From Leucaena leucocephala (lineage: Eukaryota > Streptophyta > Magnoliopsida > Fabales > Fabaceae), in NCBI GenBank assembly GCA_037074615.1, contig CM073547.1, positions 992,001 to 1,056,000 on the forward strand: a stretch of 64,000 nucleotides of DNA. Direction: 5' to 3'. The first letter of the stretch is position 1; every line of letters begins with the position of its first letter. Positions 50,256 through 63,621 of the stretch are shown in pieces. Made by a program: the position numbers and the translations under genes. The notes beneath the pieces were generated by a model. It was not told the DNA's origin, made no database searches, and saw nothing but the letters and a program-made list of their open reading frames with translations.

Positions 50256-53200
50256 ATGGAGTTTGATTTTAAGGCTTATCAGTTGCGATGTGAACTTAGG
50301 GGCCATGAAGACGATGTAAGATCTGCCACCATTCGAATTTTCAACGTTTATTTACCGAAAGGGTGTTCCATTTGTTTTAGTAGACATTCAGTGGGTTCAA
50401 TTTAAAGTGATTACACTTCCCAATCCTATATATTTTTCTCCTGAAATCGATTCTTTCATGAAAATCAGGTTCGTGGAATATGTGTGTGTGGCAATGGGGG
50501 CATTGCAACATCGTCCAGGGACCGAACTGTTAGGTTTTGGACTCCAGACCCTTCGGACAAGCGCAAGTTATCCTGTTCAAAAATTTTGCTGGGGCATTCG
50601 AGTTTTGTTGGACCGTTGGCTTGGATTTGGCCGGATGAGGACTATCCAGAGGGTGGGATTGTGTCCGGTGGCATGGACACTCTTGTATTGGTCTGGGATT
50701 TGAAGACGGGGGAGAAGGTGCAGACACTCAGGGGTCATCAGTTACAAGTTACTGGAGTTGCATTGGATGATGGTGATATCGTATCATGTTCTGTTGATGG
50801 GTGAGTTTTAATTTTGATCGTTTCTTTTCCTTTTTGTTTATGCATCACATTCTCTTTATTCCACTTTTTAATTTCAACAACCCAAATTAGTGCAATTTTG
50901 CAAATTTTCTGCTGCAATCATGTCCTTGGTTATATTTGTTTTGGACTAATGTAAATGAAAATTTCTTCTCTAGTTCTCTTATGTTCATTTCTAATTGAAA
51001 TGTCCTATGCAGTACGTTGAGACGGTGGAGGAGGGGGCAGCCTCTAGAAAATTGGGAGGCTCACAAGGCAGCAATTCAAGCGGTTATAAAGCTGCCCTCA
51101 GGCGAGCTTGTTACAGGTATTGCTTGTTAATTTTTTTTTCAAGACCCTTATCTCATCTATCAGGTTATAGTCATGCTTCTTAGCAAGCTTTGAATTCATG
51201 GTGTTCTGAGGTACCTGCGGGGGTTCCCATCTCATTACATGAAACTACTTATTCTTCTGATAGTATAATTATTATTGAATATTGAACTAGTTTGGGACTG
51301 AAGGTAGTAAAGTAATTTTAACTTGTCGTCTGACATGTTCTAGGTTCAAGTGACACAACTTTAAAACTTTGGAGAGGAAAAACGTGTTCACACACCTTTA
51401 CTGGACATACAGGTTCGGTTTTCTGTTTTCAGACCAATTATACTGTTCTACAGTTCTAGACCAAGTTTTTGTTCCTCAGTCTTAACATAAAGGTATATGA
51501 CTTTTTATCTAAGAAAAATACAATGCAATGTGAATATGAAAATGCTTATTCTCTTTGACGTATGTTCAGATACAGTTCGATGTTTGGCTGTGATGTCGGA
51601 TCTTGGAATTCTTTCTGCGTCACATGATGGGTAGGTTCACTTCTGCACGAACTCTTCTATTTATGTTGAATACTTGGTTCTTTAAAAGAATATATATATG
51701 TAAGTATCATGTACTGTTGAGCTATAGCTCATCGTTTTAATTTTTTTAAATGGAGTTTCATTGTTACAGGTCTGTTAGATTATGGGCAGTAAGTGGTGAA
51801 GTGCTAATGGAGATGGTTGGTCATACTGCAATCATTTATTCTGTTGATTCACATGCATCGGGACTTATTGTCAGTTGTAGTGAAGATCGTCATGCAAAAA
51901 TATGGAAAGGCAATTACTTGTGCTTCTTGCTTCTTGTCATACAGATGTGTCAGTGGAATATTTCCTGCATGTATTACCTGATTAATATTCAATACTTCTG
52001 AGTTTTTCATGTATCTAGTTAGTTTACATGATGAGTTATACATTTGATCTTGAGGTTCTATCTCCATAAACACTGTATGGCATTTGTTTATAGCCAATTA
52101 AATTTTTATTGAAGGAAATTGCTTGACATTCTGCTATCTCTGGTTGGCTGTGACATTCACCACAAACTTGTTCAGTTGTAACATTATTTTAATTTATTCC
52201 TTTCTTCTATGCCCGGTGAATAATATCCTTTAACATTGGAAATTATTTATTGTTTGGAGTGGCATATATCTATTATCATGTTGAAGTTTCTGAGGTAGTG
52301 GCATGACTTTTGAGCTGCTTGTTTCTTGGATTTTGCTGACTGCATTTCCTTCTTGTTAAATGATTCAGATGGTGTTTGTGTTCAGAGCATAGAACATCCT
52401 GGTTGCGTTTGGGATGCCAAGTTTCTAGAAAATGGAGATATTGTGACAGCATGTTCTGATGGAGTTGTACGTATTTGGACTGTACATCAAGAAAATGTTG
52501 CTGACCCGCTAGAGCTTGATTTATACACTTCAGAACTTTCTCAATACAAGTCTAGTAGGTATATTTTTTATCAAATGTCCAAATCTGGTTTTGCTAATAT
52601 TTATCTTTGAGACTAGTATGCCCTTGCAATTGTTACCATGGTTATCTGTGCATGTTGTTCCTTGGCACATGAACTATCCTTGTTTGGCTTTTGACTTTTT
52701 AAATCACTGAATTATGGAAAATTTAAAGTTCTCCTTTGCTTGGCAAATAAATTGGGAACTTCTTTTGATAATGACATGCTTGGATATACTTTGTGTGGCT
52801 ACCACTCATTAACTTAGCCATATCTGTTTATTTTTTTCCAGGAAGAGGGTTGGTGGACTGAAATTGGAAGAGTTACCAGGTTTGGAGGCATTAAAGATCC
52901 CAGGTCTGGTTTTAGTTTTTCTTTTTCCTTTAAGTCATTCAACGTCCTCTTGCTCTACAAATACAATTTGTCAACGTCAGCAGCTGATTATGTGTACAAA
53001 TATTTGTGGTTATGGCATTGTTTTTATTTACAAAAAATAAATTATGTCGAGAGTTTCTTAAACAATCCAGGGGTACTTTGTCCTTCTTTCTCCATTCTAA
53101 TTATTATTTTCTAATAGTCTTCTGATTCCAAACAGGAACTAGTGATGGGCAGACAAAGGTAGTTAGAGAGGGGGATAATGGGGTGGCATATGCATGGAAC

Positions 53201-56200
53201 ATGAGAGAACAGAAGTGGGACAAAGTATTTCCCTCACTCATAATGCTTCTACTTTCGCTTCTAGCTTTCTGATTCTCTTGCCATGTGATTCCTCTGTACT
53301 ATCATCTCAACATGTCTACACTCTCTTTCTTGTATTATGAAGTGGTTACCTTAATGTAGTTTTCATTTAGAGATTTGCATTCTGTAACAATGTATTTGGT
53401 TGGGGTTATTGAGCATTTGGTGCACACATTCTTCACAGGAATCACATGGATTTTTGTTGGTTAACAGGCTGAAGTCGAATACTGTTTTTTTCCCTTAAAT
53501 AGTTTCCTGCTTTACAAGTTTTTATCATTTTTTTCAAAAAAATCTAGGTTCATGTTTGTTTCATTTTGAGGACTCTTGATCGAACCCTCTATGGCCTACA
53601 TTCTCCTATAAATTTGCAACCATTGTTTCCGAAATAAAATAAAGAATTTCAAAACAAAGTTCTTCGGTTTTATAGCATATAATTCTTCTGCAGATTGGTG
53701 AAGTGGTTGATGGACCAGAAAATACAAATCGTCCTAGCCTTGATGGTGTTCAGTATGACTATGGTCAGTTACCATTTCTTTTCCTTTCACATTTTTTGAG
53801 GTTTACCTTCTTCACGCTTCTGTCTCAGAACTCTTACATCTCCCTCCTCAGTGTTTGACGTGGATATTGGAGATGGTCTTCCTATCCGTAAGCTGCCATA
53901 CAACCGATCAGGTACCTTTTTTTCCTGCTCATCAAGTCATCATGAGGTTTTCACTTCACGTGAACATCTGTATTTTTGTTTGATTATTTAGATATTGTGC
54001 ACTTTATGTGAGAGCAAGTTGCAAGAGAATTACTGTTTGTTTGATATCTATCTAGAAAACGATAATGAATATCCCTTTGGCGATTAGTAATGAAGTTTTA
54101 TGCGACTAGATAATCCATATGATGCTGCTGACAAATGGCTTCTCAAGGAGAATCTTCCTCTGTCCTTCCGTGAGCAAATTGTACAGTTCATACTTCAAAA
54201 TACTGGACAAAAGGATATGACTTTTGATGCTTCTTTTCGTGATCCCTATACTGGCTGTAAGTATAATATCTCTGTTTAACGAAAGTTGATATCTATTTAA
54301 ATCAAATCCCTGTAGTGTAACTTGTTTACTTGATTTTTGATATCTTGTATTCTCTTTCAGCCAGTGCTTACGTACCTGGACAACCTTCATACTCTGGTAA
54401 AAGAATTCACCTCATTCAAGGCCCATGATCAATTTTTTGTCTCATGACTATTGTTGTGCCTGTGCTTTATGACTCAGTTCTCAATTAATTTTTTGTATCT
54501 TGCTTGTATGTCAGCTGTTTCTGCAAAACCTACTTTCAAGCATATCCCTAAGGTTTGCTTTCATACTATTTACTTTAGTAGTTACAGTAACTTTTAGTCT
54601 TTACAGACAATTTGTGTGTTGTACTGTAGCATATTGAGAAAGAAATTTTGAATTCTACACTATGCTAAATCTGTGATCTGTCTTTATGTATAATTTTTTT
54701 TTCACTTCACTACATGGCTAAAATGGCTCTGGGTATTTCTCATTGTCGAAAGGGAGGTAACAGAAGAACTCTAATAGATGTTATACAGTGAGGCCCTTAA
54801 TTTATCGTGCTGTAAACTCATCTCAAGTTCATATTAGATGATGGCTCACTGTTCAGGAATTTTTGTCGATGCATCAACTTGTGCATATCATCTGTAGTTC
54901 ATATTGTTAATAGTACTGTTATGATTATGATTGATATGAGAATAATAAGACGATGACAAAAATGATAGTTCAAGTTATCATCTTCATAAATAGCAGTCTA
55001 TATACAAGTATTTTTATCCAATTAAACAGTGAGTTGTGTTAAAGCAGCAACTCTCTACAAAATCTGCTTGGATCTTTAAGATATTATATTAATTTTGTAT
55101 TGTTGTCAGTTATTATAATTTTATTTGAAAGACTGGATTTGATCGTGCAACTTATGTTGCTAATCTGATTATAATTATTTTTATGTTTTTGCTTCATCAA
55201 GCGAGTTTTTTGTAATATGATAGCTGATTCATGGTACTTTCTTTTTCCAGAAAGGGGTGCTTCTTTTTGATACTGCTCAGTTTGATGGGATCCTTAAAAA
55301 GATTACTGAATTTAATAATTCTTTACTTTCCAACCAGGTAACCTACACGATCTTTAAAATTTTCCCTCAGTTGTTTATATGTTACATAATGGAGAAAATG
55401 TTTTGTCACTAGAAGGTAGCATATCACAGATATCAAGCCACCTGCTAGCTTTCAAACTTCAGAAAGTGTGATCACTTCATATTTAATTTATTCATGATCT
55501 TTTCAAAGTTCAGGATTATAGCTACTAGGGACAGTGAACTTGTTTTGTCATTTTTGGAACTGGAAAAATTAGTCTTCAAATTGAGCACTATGTTAGATCA
55601 ATAAGCCTGAATATTTTAGCATGTATACTTGAATCTCATTACTTGTCATTATTACGCTTGTGATTCTATTCCGAATGTTTGAGTTCTCTGAGTAATGCGG
55701 TTCTTATGTCAATCTCATACAGGAACATCAGAAATTGGCTTTGACTGAGTCTGACGTTCCCAGACTGGGTGCCATGGTTAAAATTTTGAAAGATACTTCA
55801 CATTATCATTCTAGTACATTTGCTGAGGCTGATATAGCCTTGTTGCTGAAGTTGCTTAGGTCGTGGCCCATTGCTATGATATTTCCTGGTGAGTTGATTT
55901 AGCTTCTGAAATTTTGCTCTTTTGCCGTTCCATTTCATTGAACTTCATGAAAACAGATTTGTTAACTTTCTTTACTGTGCTTATGCAGTTATTGATATTA
56001 TAAGGATGATAGTTCTTCACCCAGATGGGGCTAAAGTATTTCTAAAGCGTCTGGAAGCTGAAGAAGGTATGTAAAATGCAAACCAATTGTACTGGTCATT
56101 ATTTATGGTTTTATAATTATTCCTGTTTTTGGTGTGTGGGAACCTCCTTGAGTTTCATGCTAGATTCCTTCCCCCCCCCCCTTCTCTTTTTCTGTATAGG

Positions 56201-58055
56201 TGGAATCTTTGTTAACTTTCTCCTCTTTTACATCCAGATATATTATCTGAATTAATTAGGAAAGTAACTTCAAATCCAACAATTCCTGCAAATCTGTTGA
56301 CCAGCGTTCGAGCTGTGACTAATCTCTTCAAGAATTCGTCCTACCATAGCTGGTTGCAAAAACATCGAAGCATGGTTAGCATCCCTTTCTTGCAATTGTT
56401 TTATGACTTAATAAAAGGACTTTGGTAATAATTGCTTGGAAAAATGAAGTTAATATATTCGGTTACCTTGTGTTTTCCCGGTGTAACTTTTGCAGCTGTG
56501 TGCTTTGTGTAGCATCCTTTGATGAAAAATATGCATAGACTCATAATTTGTCTTATGTATGAAGCTGTCTGTTCTTCTGTTTGAAACTTTTGCTAATCTT
56601 TTTTTTTTATATATATAATGATATCCATAGGCTAAGTTTCTCCATACTCTTTTTGGGCATAATTCTGACTAAAGTGTGTGATTTGCTATATATCTACTGT
56701 TAATTGTTCTGTTCCATCTTTCAACATTTTCTTCTCTCTTTAGTGAGAAGAATTCATTCCAAAGGAATGGTGTGATTTTTTTTTTTTGTTCCCTGTGATG
56801 GGGATACCTTGGTCCATTGTTTGTGCTAACTGCGCTTGTTATTTGCAGATTCTTGATGCTTTCTCAAGCTGTAGTTCATCCACAAACAAAAATTTGCAAT
56901 TGTCCTACTCTACCTTGATTCTCAAGTAAGTTTTAGAATATACCTTATTTACATTTTTTAATGTCTATTTCTCACGTATAGGGTTAAAAATTTTGCATAT
57001 ATTCCAAATTATAGATAAGCAGTCTCGCTGTTCAGGTTCAACCATACTTTGGTGCTTCTTTTGTAATACTTGAATTGTGATTGGATAATTTTTCTTTTCC
57101 CATCTGGAAAAGGGAATAAGGGAGGGCAATTGTAGGAGCTTGGTCCTCCTCCATGCTTTGCCCAAGTTAACATGCATAAGTAAAGACCATGTTTTTTAAG
57201 ATCTCTGTTTATGTTCCATTATTTCCATCATTGTGGTGATTTGCTGACATAATTGACTGTTGCAACACCCAAGATGTGATAGGGCCGACGTGCAGTTGGC
57301 TACTCTGCCATGGCTGTCTGGTGGCTACCATTAAAACACCGGCTTTAAGAATTGCAATATCAAGGATTAATGATGTTTTAAGCTTGTGCTAACGTTTAAT
57401 TTTATTTGACAATCACAGTTATGCGGTGCTGTTGATTGAAATGAAAGATCTAGAGGGTCAATCTCAAGTTTTATCTGCATCACTTGAGGTATGTTTGGAA
57501 CTGTTGCCTATGGAAGATACTCAAATAGAGGAAGAAATGGGACTGTGGAAATTTGTGGTTTTTGACATTTGTGCATTTCTAGATTATATAAACTATCAGT
57601 GACCAATCTTTAGATGATGCTATTTCTTATTGTTAGGGGGAGCGTTACTACTGTACTTACTGATATGCTATTTTCCCCAGATTATAGAAGACGAAAATGT
57701 CGATGTTGATTCCAAATTCCGTGCTTTTGTTGCTGTTGGATCACTGGTAAATTTATGTTTTTCATTTGGTCATTGAATGGATGTGAAGCTGTGTCATTTA
57801 CTGTGATGCAAGTGAAGCTGCTTTGCACATTGCAATTCAACTTCACGTCACTGATCTATTCCGCCTATGCTATAACTTCTTCCTAACTCAAACTATAATT
57901 GTCAAATCCTCTTGAAACAGATGCTTGAGGGTCTTGTAAAGAAAATAGCACTGGACTTCGATGTTATGAACATTGCAAAAGCCGCCAAGAATTCAAAGGA
58001 AGTCAAAATCGCTGAAGTGGCAGCTGACATCGAGCTATTAACAAGGAATGGTTGA
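50256..58055 (+). CDS. PLAA/Doa1/Ufd3 homologue: WD40-PFU-PUL Cdc48 cofactor
   Basis: Twenty-two exons in phase encode 757 residues, close to the Arabidopsis At3g18860 product: 50256-50315, 50469-50800, 51013-51116, 51344-51412, 51570-51630, 51770-51909, 52369-52558, 52842-52903, 53136-53224, 53694-53763, 53852-53911, 54110-54256, 54361-54396, 54515-54552, 55251-55337, 55723-55888, 55989-56066, 56238-56374, 56849-56925, 57419-57488, 57681-57746, 57921-58055. WD40 blades fill residues 1 to about 300 (LRGHEDD, SGGMDTLVLVWDLKTG, DTTLKLWRG, CSDGVVRIW). The PFU ubiquitin-binding domain follows at about 345-470 (VAYAWNMREQKWDKIGEVVD, YDYVFDVDIGDG). The PUL domain, which binds Cdc48/p97, occupies about 485-757 (KGVLLFDTAQFDGILKKITE, NLLTSVRAVTNLF). 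The protein links ubiquitinated cargo to Cdc48. Intron 6 uses a GC donor (AAAG|GCAATT); reading on from exon 6 would end the protein early. No lesion was found. Confidence 0.95.
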
Positions 58056-59504
58056 TTCTATTTTCAAGGGTGACCAACCTATTCTCCCCCTCCAAAATGA
58101 ATGTAAGTTATATTGGAAGTTCAATTTACCTGTCAAACTTGGATTTTTTTGTAAGTAATCTTCTGAGTGCTTGAGAATTTAAGGTACCCATGTACCAAAA
58201 AAACCCACCTGAATTCATCATACGTGATGGTAATTTTTTCCTTTTTTTTTCCAGGATACTTGTATTAGGGGGCTTTTGACTGCTGGTCAGCAGGCAATAT
58301 AGATGACTAGGGCTTGTGATTTACGTTATTCCGGCGGATGATTATTGTGGGATTGTTTTGAAGACACTCATCAGCCACTTGCCAAAAACTAGATGCGCTA
58401 CATTTGACACCTAGAAGATTCATTTGACAATTAAACGTCCCTCGCACCCCCCCCCCCCCCCGGTCCAGAAAATTGCAAAATCTCTCTCATAATTGCTACT
58501 CTTTCCTGGGGACAAAATTCTTGTTCCTACATTGTTGCAAATTCCGATGAGATATTGCTTTTGTTTTTTATTTTCCAAAAATTGCTCTTAAGTCGAATCG
58601 TAGACCCAATGGGCAATTCCCATGCAGAGGTCAACAGATTTGGTACCATGATGAGTATAATCCGTTTCTGTCAAGTGTCAACTTAAGAATACGCCATTTA
58701 GTATAACAAAAAGAAAAAAAGAAAAAAGAATACGCCATTTATGTTGATTGCATTAGGATCTGTTTGGCTTTTTAACAATTCACCTCCATTCTTCGTTTTC
58801 TGGTTCGAATTTCTTCACTTCTATTTCCTTTTCATAACTAGTAATTAATCAAGCAAATTAAGTGAAATAAATCGATGTCGCAAAAATACCTTAAGAAGCT
58901 CAAATATAACTATTAAAGTATACAAATTTGACCCTATAATTGCTCTGTAACCGCTAAATTTCACTTCCACTTGGCGTAGAATCACCTCACATTAACATTC
59001 TTTTCAACGTGATCTGTACATTCCTGTGCAAGATGCAAATGTCTTGGATTAATCCTCTTCTCCAGACTAAACCCGAAGTACTGAGGAAACGCCTTCAATT
59101 CTTCAACACTCAATTTCTTTTGCGTTTTCTCTTTTGATACAAAATTTTTTAAAAAGAGATTGAATTTATCTATTTTAAGGGTAAGGCGAAATTTTTCTTC
59201 TTTTTAAGAGATATTATTATTAGGCAAAATAAATTATTTATGTATAAATTTAGATTTCTAAGAGTTATTGAAACTATAATAAAAGCGGTGGAATTAGGGT
59301 TAGGATTGGCAGAAATAAAGCGAAAGACAATGAAGCATTTTCTGGGTTTAGCGGGCAATGGTGGAAGAGAAGCGGATAATGATAAAAAGTAATCACTGAT
59401 AAATTAATTCAGAAGCGGAAAACAAAAAAGGTCCCACCGATTCAGAGACCAATGTCCTGACTCCTGACCACCAGACCAAGGGACCTCGATATCAGTTAAA
59501 TACT

Positions 59505-59910
59505 AAGGGCATGTTTAATTTAGTTATTGGAAAAAAAATAATTTAAAAGTGATTTTAAAAAATAATTTTTATAAAAGAATTTTTGAAAGAAAAATAATTT
59601 TAAAAAATAAATATTTAAATAATTATTATTAAAATAATTTTTTTATAAGTAAATTATTAAAAAAAATATATAATAAAATAATAGAAAAAAGATAATAACA
59701 AAATAATCAAAAAATTATTTTTGGCACTCAAAAATTATTATTATAAATTTATCTAAAATCAAATTCTTAAATTAAAAGTTATTTTATAATAGATATTTGC
59801 TGTTTATTTAATTTAGATAGAGAGAAAAATACTTTTAAAATTATGAAATTTTAAAATTATAATTTTAAAAGAAATTAAATATTAATTTCACATTAAATCT
59901 AACACGCCTA
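59505..59910. repeat. MITE-like element with imperfect terminal inverted repeats
   Basis: It starts 'agggcatgtttaatttag' and ends 'attaaatctaacacgcct'; the two ends are imperfect reverse complements of each other. The interior is almost pure A/T and resembles 24975-25600. The length of about 0.4 kb and lack of coding capacity fit a MITE. Confidence 0.5.
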
Positions 59911-60009
59911 AATCTTTTCGTATAGCAAATATAGTTGTCTAGTTGATGTGTCTCTAATTAGATTTCCTTTTTACTGAAAGTACGCTAATAAAAAAAAGTT
60001 AATTATCTT

Positions 60010-60669
60010 AAGTTTTGTTTGATTCAGTTGAAGGGAGGGGAGGTTAGATTAATTTAAGGAAGAGTAGGAAAAGGTAAGAGAGGTTAATAAATAATATTTT
60101 TTGTTTGATTCAGAAGGGAAGGGGAGGGGAGGGGAGATGGGTTAATTAAAAATTGACAAAAATACCCTTATCTCTTTATTTAAATTTATTTATTTTTTAT
60201 TTATAATATTTGTATCAAAATTATTATTTTTTAATTTATAAATCTCAAATTTTTTATCTCATTTTTATATATAATAAAAATAAAAAAAATATGTTAAAAT
60301 TTTAATATTATTTTTTATTAATTTTATAATTATTATATATTTTAAAATAATATATAAATAATTTATTATACTTATTCAATTTTATTATAATTTATTATAA
60401 TTATTATGCAATTAAAGAAAAAATTAGGTGTGAGAAAAATAAAAAAAAAAGGTTTAAGGGTATAGTTAAAATATTAAAAAATACTTGAGGGTAATTTGGT
60501 CTAAAAGGGACAAAAAATTTCTCTCCCAGCTAAGGAAGAGGAAGGGAGCACATAAGGACATAAATACACTTTCCTCTCCCCTCCCCTCCCCTCTATTTTT
60601 TCTAACTAAATACACTTTCCTCTCCCCTCCCCTCCCCCATTTATAAAATCCTTCAACCAAACAAACCTT
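60010..60669. repeat. MITE-like element with G-rich/C-rich terminal repeats
   Basis: The left end reads 'aagttttgtttgattcag...gaagggaggggagg'. The right end, reverse-complemented, reads 'aaggtttgtttggttgaagg' and then 'ggggaggggagggga'. The G-rich arms at the left and C-rich arms at the right are therefore inverted copies. The centre is AT-rich and non-coding. No target duplication was resolved. Confidence 0.55.
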
Positions 60670-60817
60670 ATGATGTCTCATTAGTGGGTCATCGTTAAAC
60701 GGATTTTCATATAATAAAAATATCTTTTCTTGGGATAAAACTAACCGCTGTGGTCGTTATTCCTGTATAACTGAACTCTCACAGACACAGCTTTGTTCGC
60801 CTTCAGTTTTTTCATCG

Positions 60818-62839
60818 ATGAAGGCATTGAATAGTCCCATTAAGCCCTCAATTTCACTACTTTACAAACCCCATTCCCTGAAGGGCTCTTTCTTTCACCC
60901 CTTCTTCACATCCAAGCCATTCTCTGACAGCAACCATATCTTAGGTCTCCATGAACGGAGGACCTTTCTGCTTCCCATCACTTGTACACTCAAGAAGCCT
61001 CGAGACCTCGAAAACAAAGCGAAGAGCGTATCCAAGAAGATTGTGTTATCAGAAGCGGCTCCGCCTCCACTAACGAAGGACGACGATGGCGTTTGAGGTG
61101 GTGGAAATGGGCAACCTCCGGAAAGCTCAGGGAGTAAAGGCGTTGTTTCTGGGATCGGGAAGATGTTTATAAAAAGGGTATTGACGGTTCTGTCTAATTT
61201 GCCTTTGGCTATTGGGGAAATGTTCGCCATTGCAGCTTTGATGGCTTTGGGTATGCAAATTAAGTTTCTCTTCCTTTTTCTACTTTAAAGCAGCTGAATT
61301 CAATCAACCCTGTTTTTCATTGAATATGTCAGTTACTAAATATGCAGTGGAAAAAAATTCCAAACACTAAGATGCTCCTTTTCCTCGTCAATTAGAGGAT
61401 ATATACATTCAACTTCTTTTAAAAGAATTTGCATTATTTGAAAAAAAAAAAAAAATTTTGTGAATGAACTTGGTGAAAGAAATGTTATTGTGCATTTTGC
61501 GTCTTCCAATTTGCTTTACTATGACCAAAGCGACTAGATATGAGTCTTCTCACTTCTGTGACAGGAACCGTTATTGAACAAGGTGACGTGCCGGATTTCT
61601 ATTTCCAGAAATACCCTGAAGATCATCCAGTGTTAGGATTTTTTACTTGGAGATGGGTGCTCACCCTTGGTTTTGATCACATGTTCTCATCACCTGTATT
61701 TCTTGGATTGTTGATTCTTTTTGGTGCATCCCTTATGGCCTGCACTTATACAATACAAATCCCACTTGTAAAGGTCGCAAGAAGGTCGGGCTGTGAGTTA
61801 CAGCTTTTACATGTCTGAGATGATGTTCACTCACCTGATGTGAAGGGAATGTAACAAACTTCATAGGTCGTTTAGCATGAATTGTATCTTTATGTTTTCC
61901 TCATTGTTTTTGCTTCTTCTGTCAAATTTCAGATCTATGCTTGCTCGTGATCTACAATCAATTGTCCTTTATAATAAAGAAGGAAAATTTGCAGGAGTTA
62001 GGCGACCTAATTCAAAGCTCCCGATCAACATCGATGGCACAGAAATTGTTATTGTTGATGCAATAGGAAGTAGTGGCTTGAACTTAAAGGTGCTTCCTCA
62101 AATTTTAGTTGCTCCAAACTATTTATTTAATTCTTCCTTTGCTCTAAAGGATTTATTCCCTTGAACATTACTTTGCAGACTGATCCTGGTGTACCAATTG
62201 TATGTGCTGGATTTGGCGCTCTAATGTTCACTACCTGCATCAGCTATTTATCTCATTCCTAGGTAAAATTTCTGCAAAAGATTTTCATGCATTAATTTTT
62301 AAGTGATTTGAGTGATGTTAGATGAAGTTTCCAGACAGCACGTTTGATATTTTAGTGTCACAGCTCAAGAAAGCGATTATTTTCTTTTCTTTTTTAAAAC
62401 CCTCCAGTCATAGAAAGGGACAGTCTTCTATTTGATACAGGATATTAAAATCTTCCAGTCAAAGCGTCTTTTTCTGCAAGTAAGGTAATATTAATGTCAA
62501 TTTCAATGCAGCAATTGCTTTGAACAAATGAAATGAAATATATTATAAAAATAGCAACTCCTTGAAATTCTTAATGTATGACTTGACAAAAAAATTGGCA
62601 AGTGACGTTTGATTAGTTGCCTCTTAGCTGAAATATATGAATTTATATTGAACCGTTTGATTGATTATGTGGTGAATTCAAAGATATGGGCAATACAAGA
62701 TGGGAGCACAGTGATTATTGGAGGGAAGACTAACAGAGCAAAGGCTGAATTCCCAGAGGAGATGAACAGCTTGCCTGATAAAATTCCTGAAATTGTTGAA
62801 TCTTCTGTGTCTAAGCAAACTGATGCCATTAGTGGCTAG
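60818..62839 (+). pseudogene. CCS1: Degraded copy of CCS1, plastid c-type cytochrome biogenesis protein
   Basis: Recognisable exons are 60818-61250, 61565-61784, 61933-62089, 62179-62262 and 62684-62839. They encode a plastid transit-like N terminus, then FIKRVLTVLSNLPLAIGEMF, VIEQGDVPDFYFQKYPEDHP, ASLMACTYTIQIPLVKVARR, SMLARDLQSIVLYNKEGKFA, SGLNLKTDPGVPIVCAGFGA and IIGGKTNRAKAEFPEEMN, all strong CCS1 blocks. Three lesions are visible. A TGA at 61094-61096 is in frame in exon 1. The exons that should encode roughly 250 central residues, including the haem-handling lumenal domain, are missing between VARR and SMLARD. A TAG at 62260-62262 stands where SHSQ would be encoded (CAG to TAG). The splice signals around the gap and the frame are otherwise preserved. 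CCS1 normally acts with CcsA to attach haem to cytochromes f and c6. A functional copy must lie elsewhere. Confidence 0.88.
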
Positions 62840-63621
62840 CTTATAGCTTTCGAAAAGTCGAGGATTGGAAGAAGAAATAGCCATTTCAGTTGGATCATAG
62901 CAACTTATACAAAGATGAAGTCCAAAGCACTTTGATTTTCAAACAGAGATTGAATGAGTTGCTCAAGCATTATATATACTATTGCTGATACGCATTCAGA
63001 ATGTATTTTCAATTTTGCTGTTGTATAGCAAGACAGATATTTGAATATATATATTTTTTGGCTGCCAAGACTGATAAACTTTATATATACTATTTCTTGA
63101 TGAATATAAGATTATTCTTTGTATTCTATTTGCTTCCCTTTGGTGTCCTTTCTTCAATTTTCTTCTTCCTAAAAAAAAGAAGAAAAAAGCATTATTTATG
63201 CATCCTCATATTTATATAGTCTCCTCGGTCAACTATGATGCGCGAACATGATCATTTTTCACGGTTTTTTAAGGGTAAATATTTTGTTCCCATAAAGCAC
63301 ACCGCTCATTTTGTGGACTGACTTTATCCGATCTGGAAATTAATTAAACAAAAAATGCATAGCTAAACTCATATCCGAACCATCTAAAATCGACGGCGAT
63401 CCTGAGAATTTCTTGCTTTTATTCGGCAGTATGCGGTATTGGGTTGGATTCTGACAGCTACCTCTAAACCATATAACTTTAACAGGTAACTTCTAAGATT
63501 TCTGTAGTTACGACTTCCTCACGTTGATGAGGTTTAGCAGAGTACAGAGGATTGTAATATATCATGAGTAATGAATGCATCTCGTTTCATTCATACATTG
63601 ACGGAGCTCGAGCGGAACCAC
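62840..63621. other. Intergenic between the CCS1 pseudogene and HDR 3' end
   Basis: AT-rich sequence with no recognised gene. The right part should be the 3' UTR of the minus-strand HDR gene. Confidence 0.5.

Larger units (their letters stand above)
58056..60817. other. Intergenic: PLAA 3' region and MITE-like elements
   Basis: No gene was recognised. A poly-C run lies at about 58447-58462. Two probable non-autonomous elements fill 59505-59910 and 60010-60669. The last 150 bases before 60818 look like the remnant promoter and leader of the CCS1-like pseudogene. Confidence 0.5.

Noticed and set aside
60818..62839. CCS1 as a functional gene by stop read-through or alternative splicing
   Set aside because: Two separate in-frame stops plus loss of most of the lumenal domain cannot be explained by one splicing choice. 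No intron could remove the TGA at 61094 in phase.
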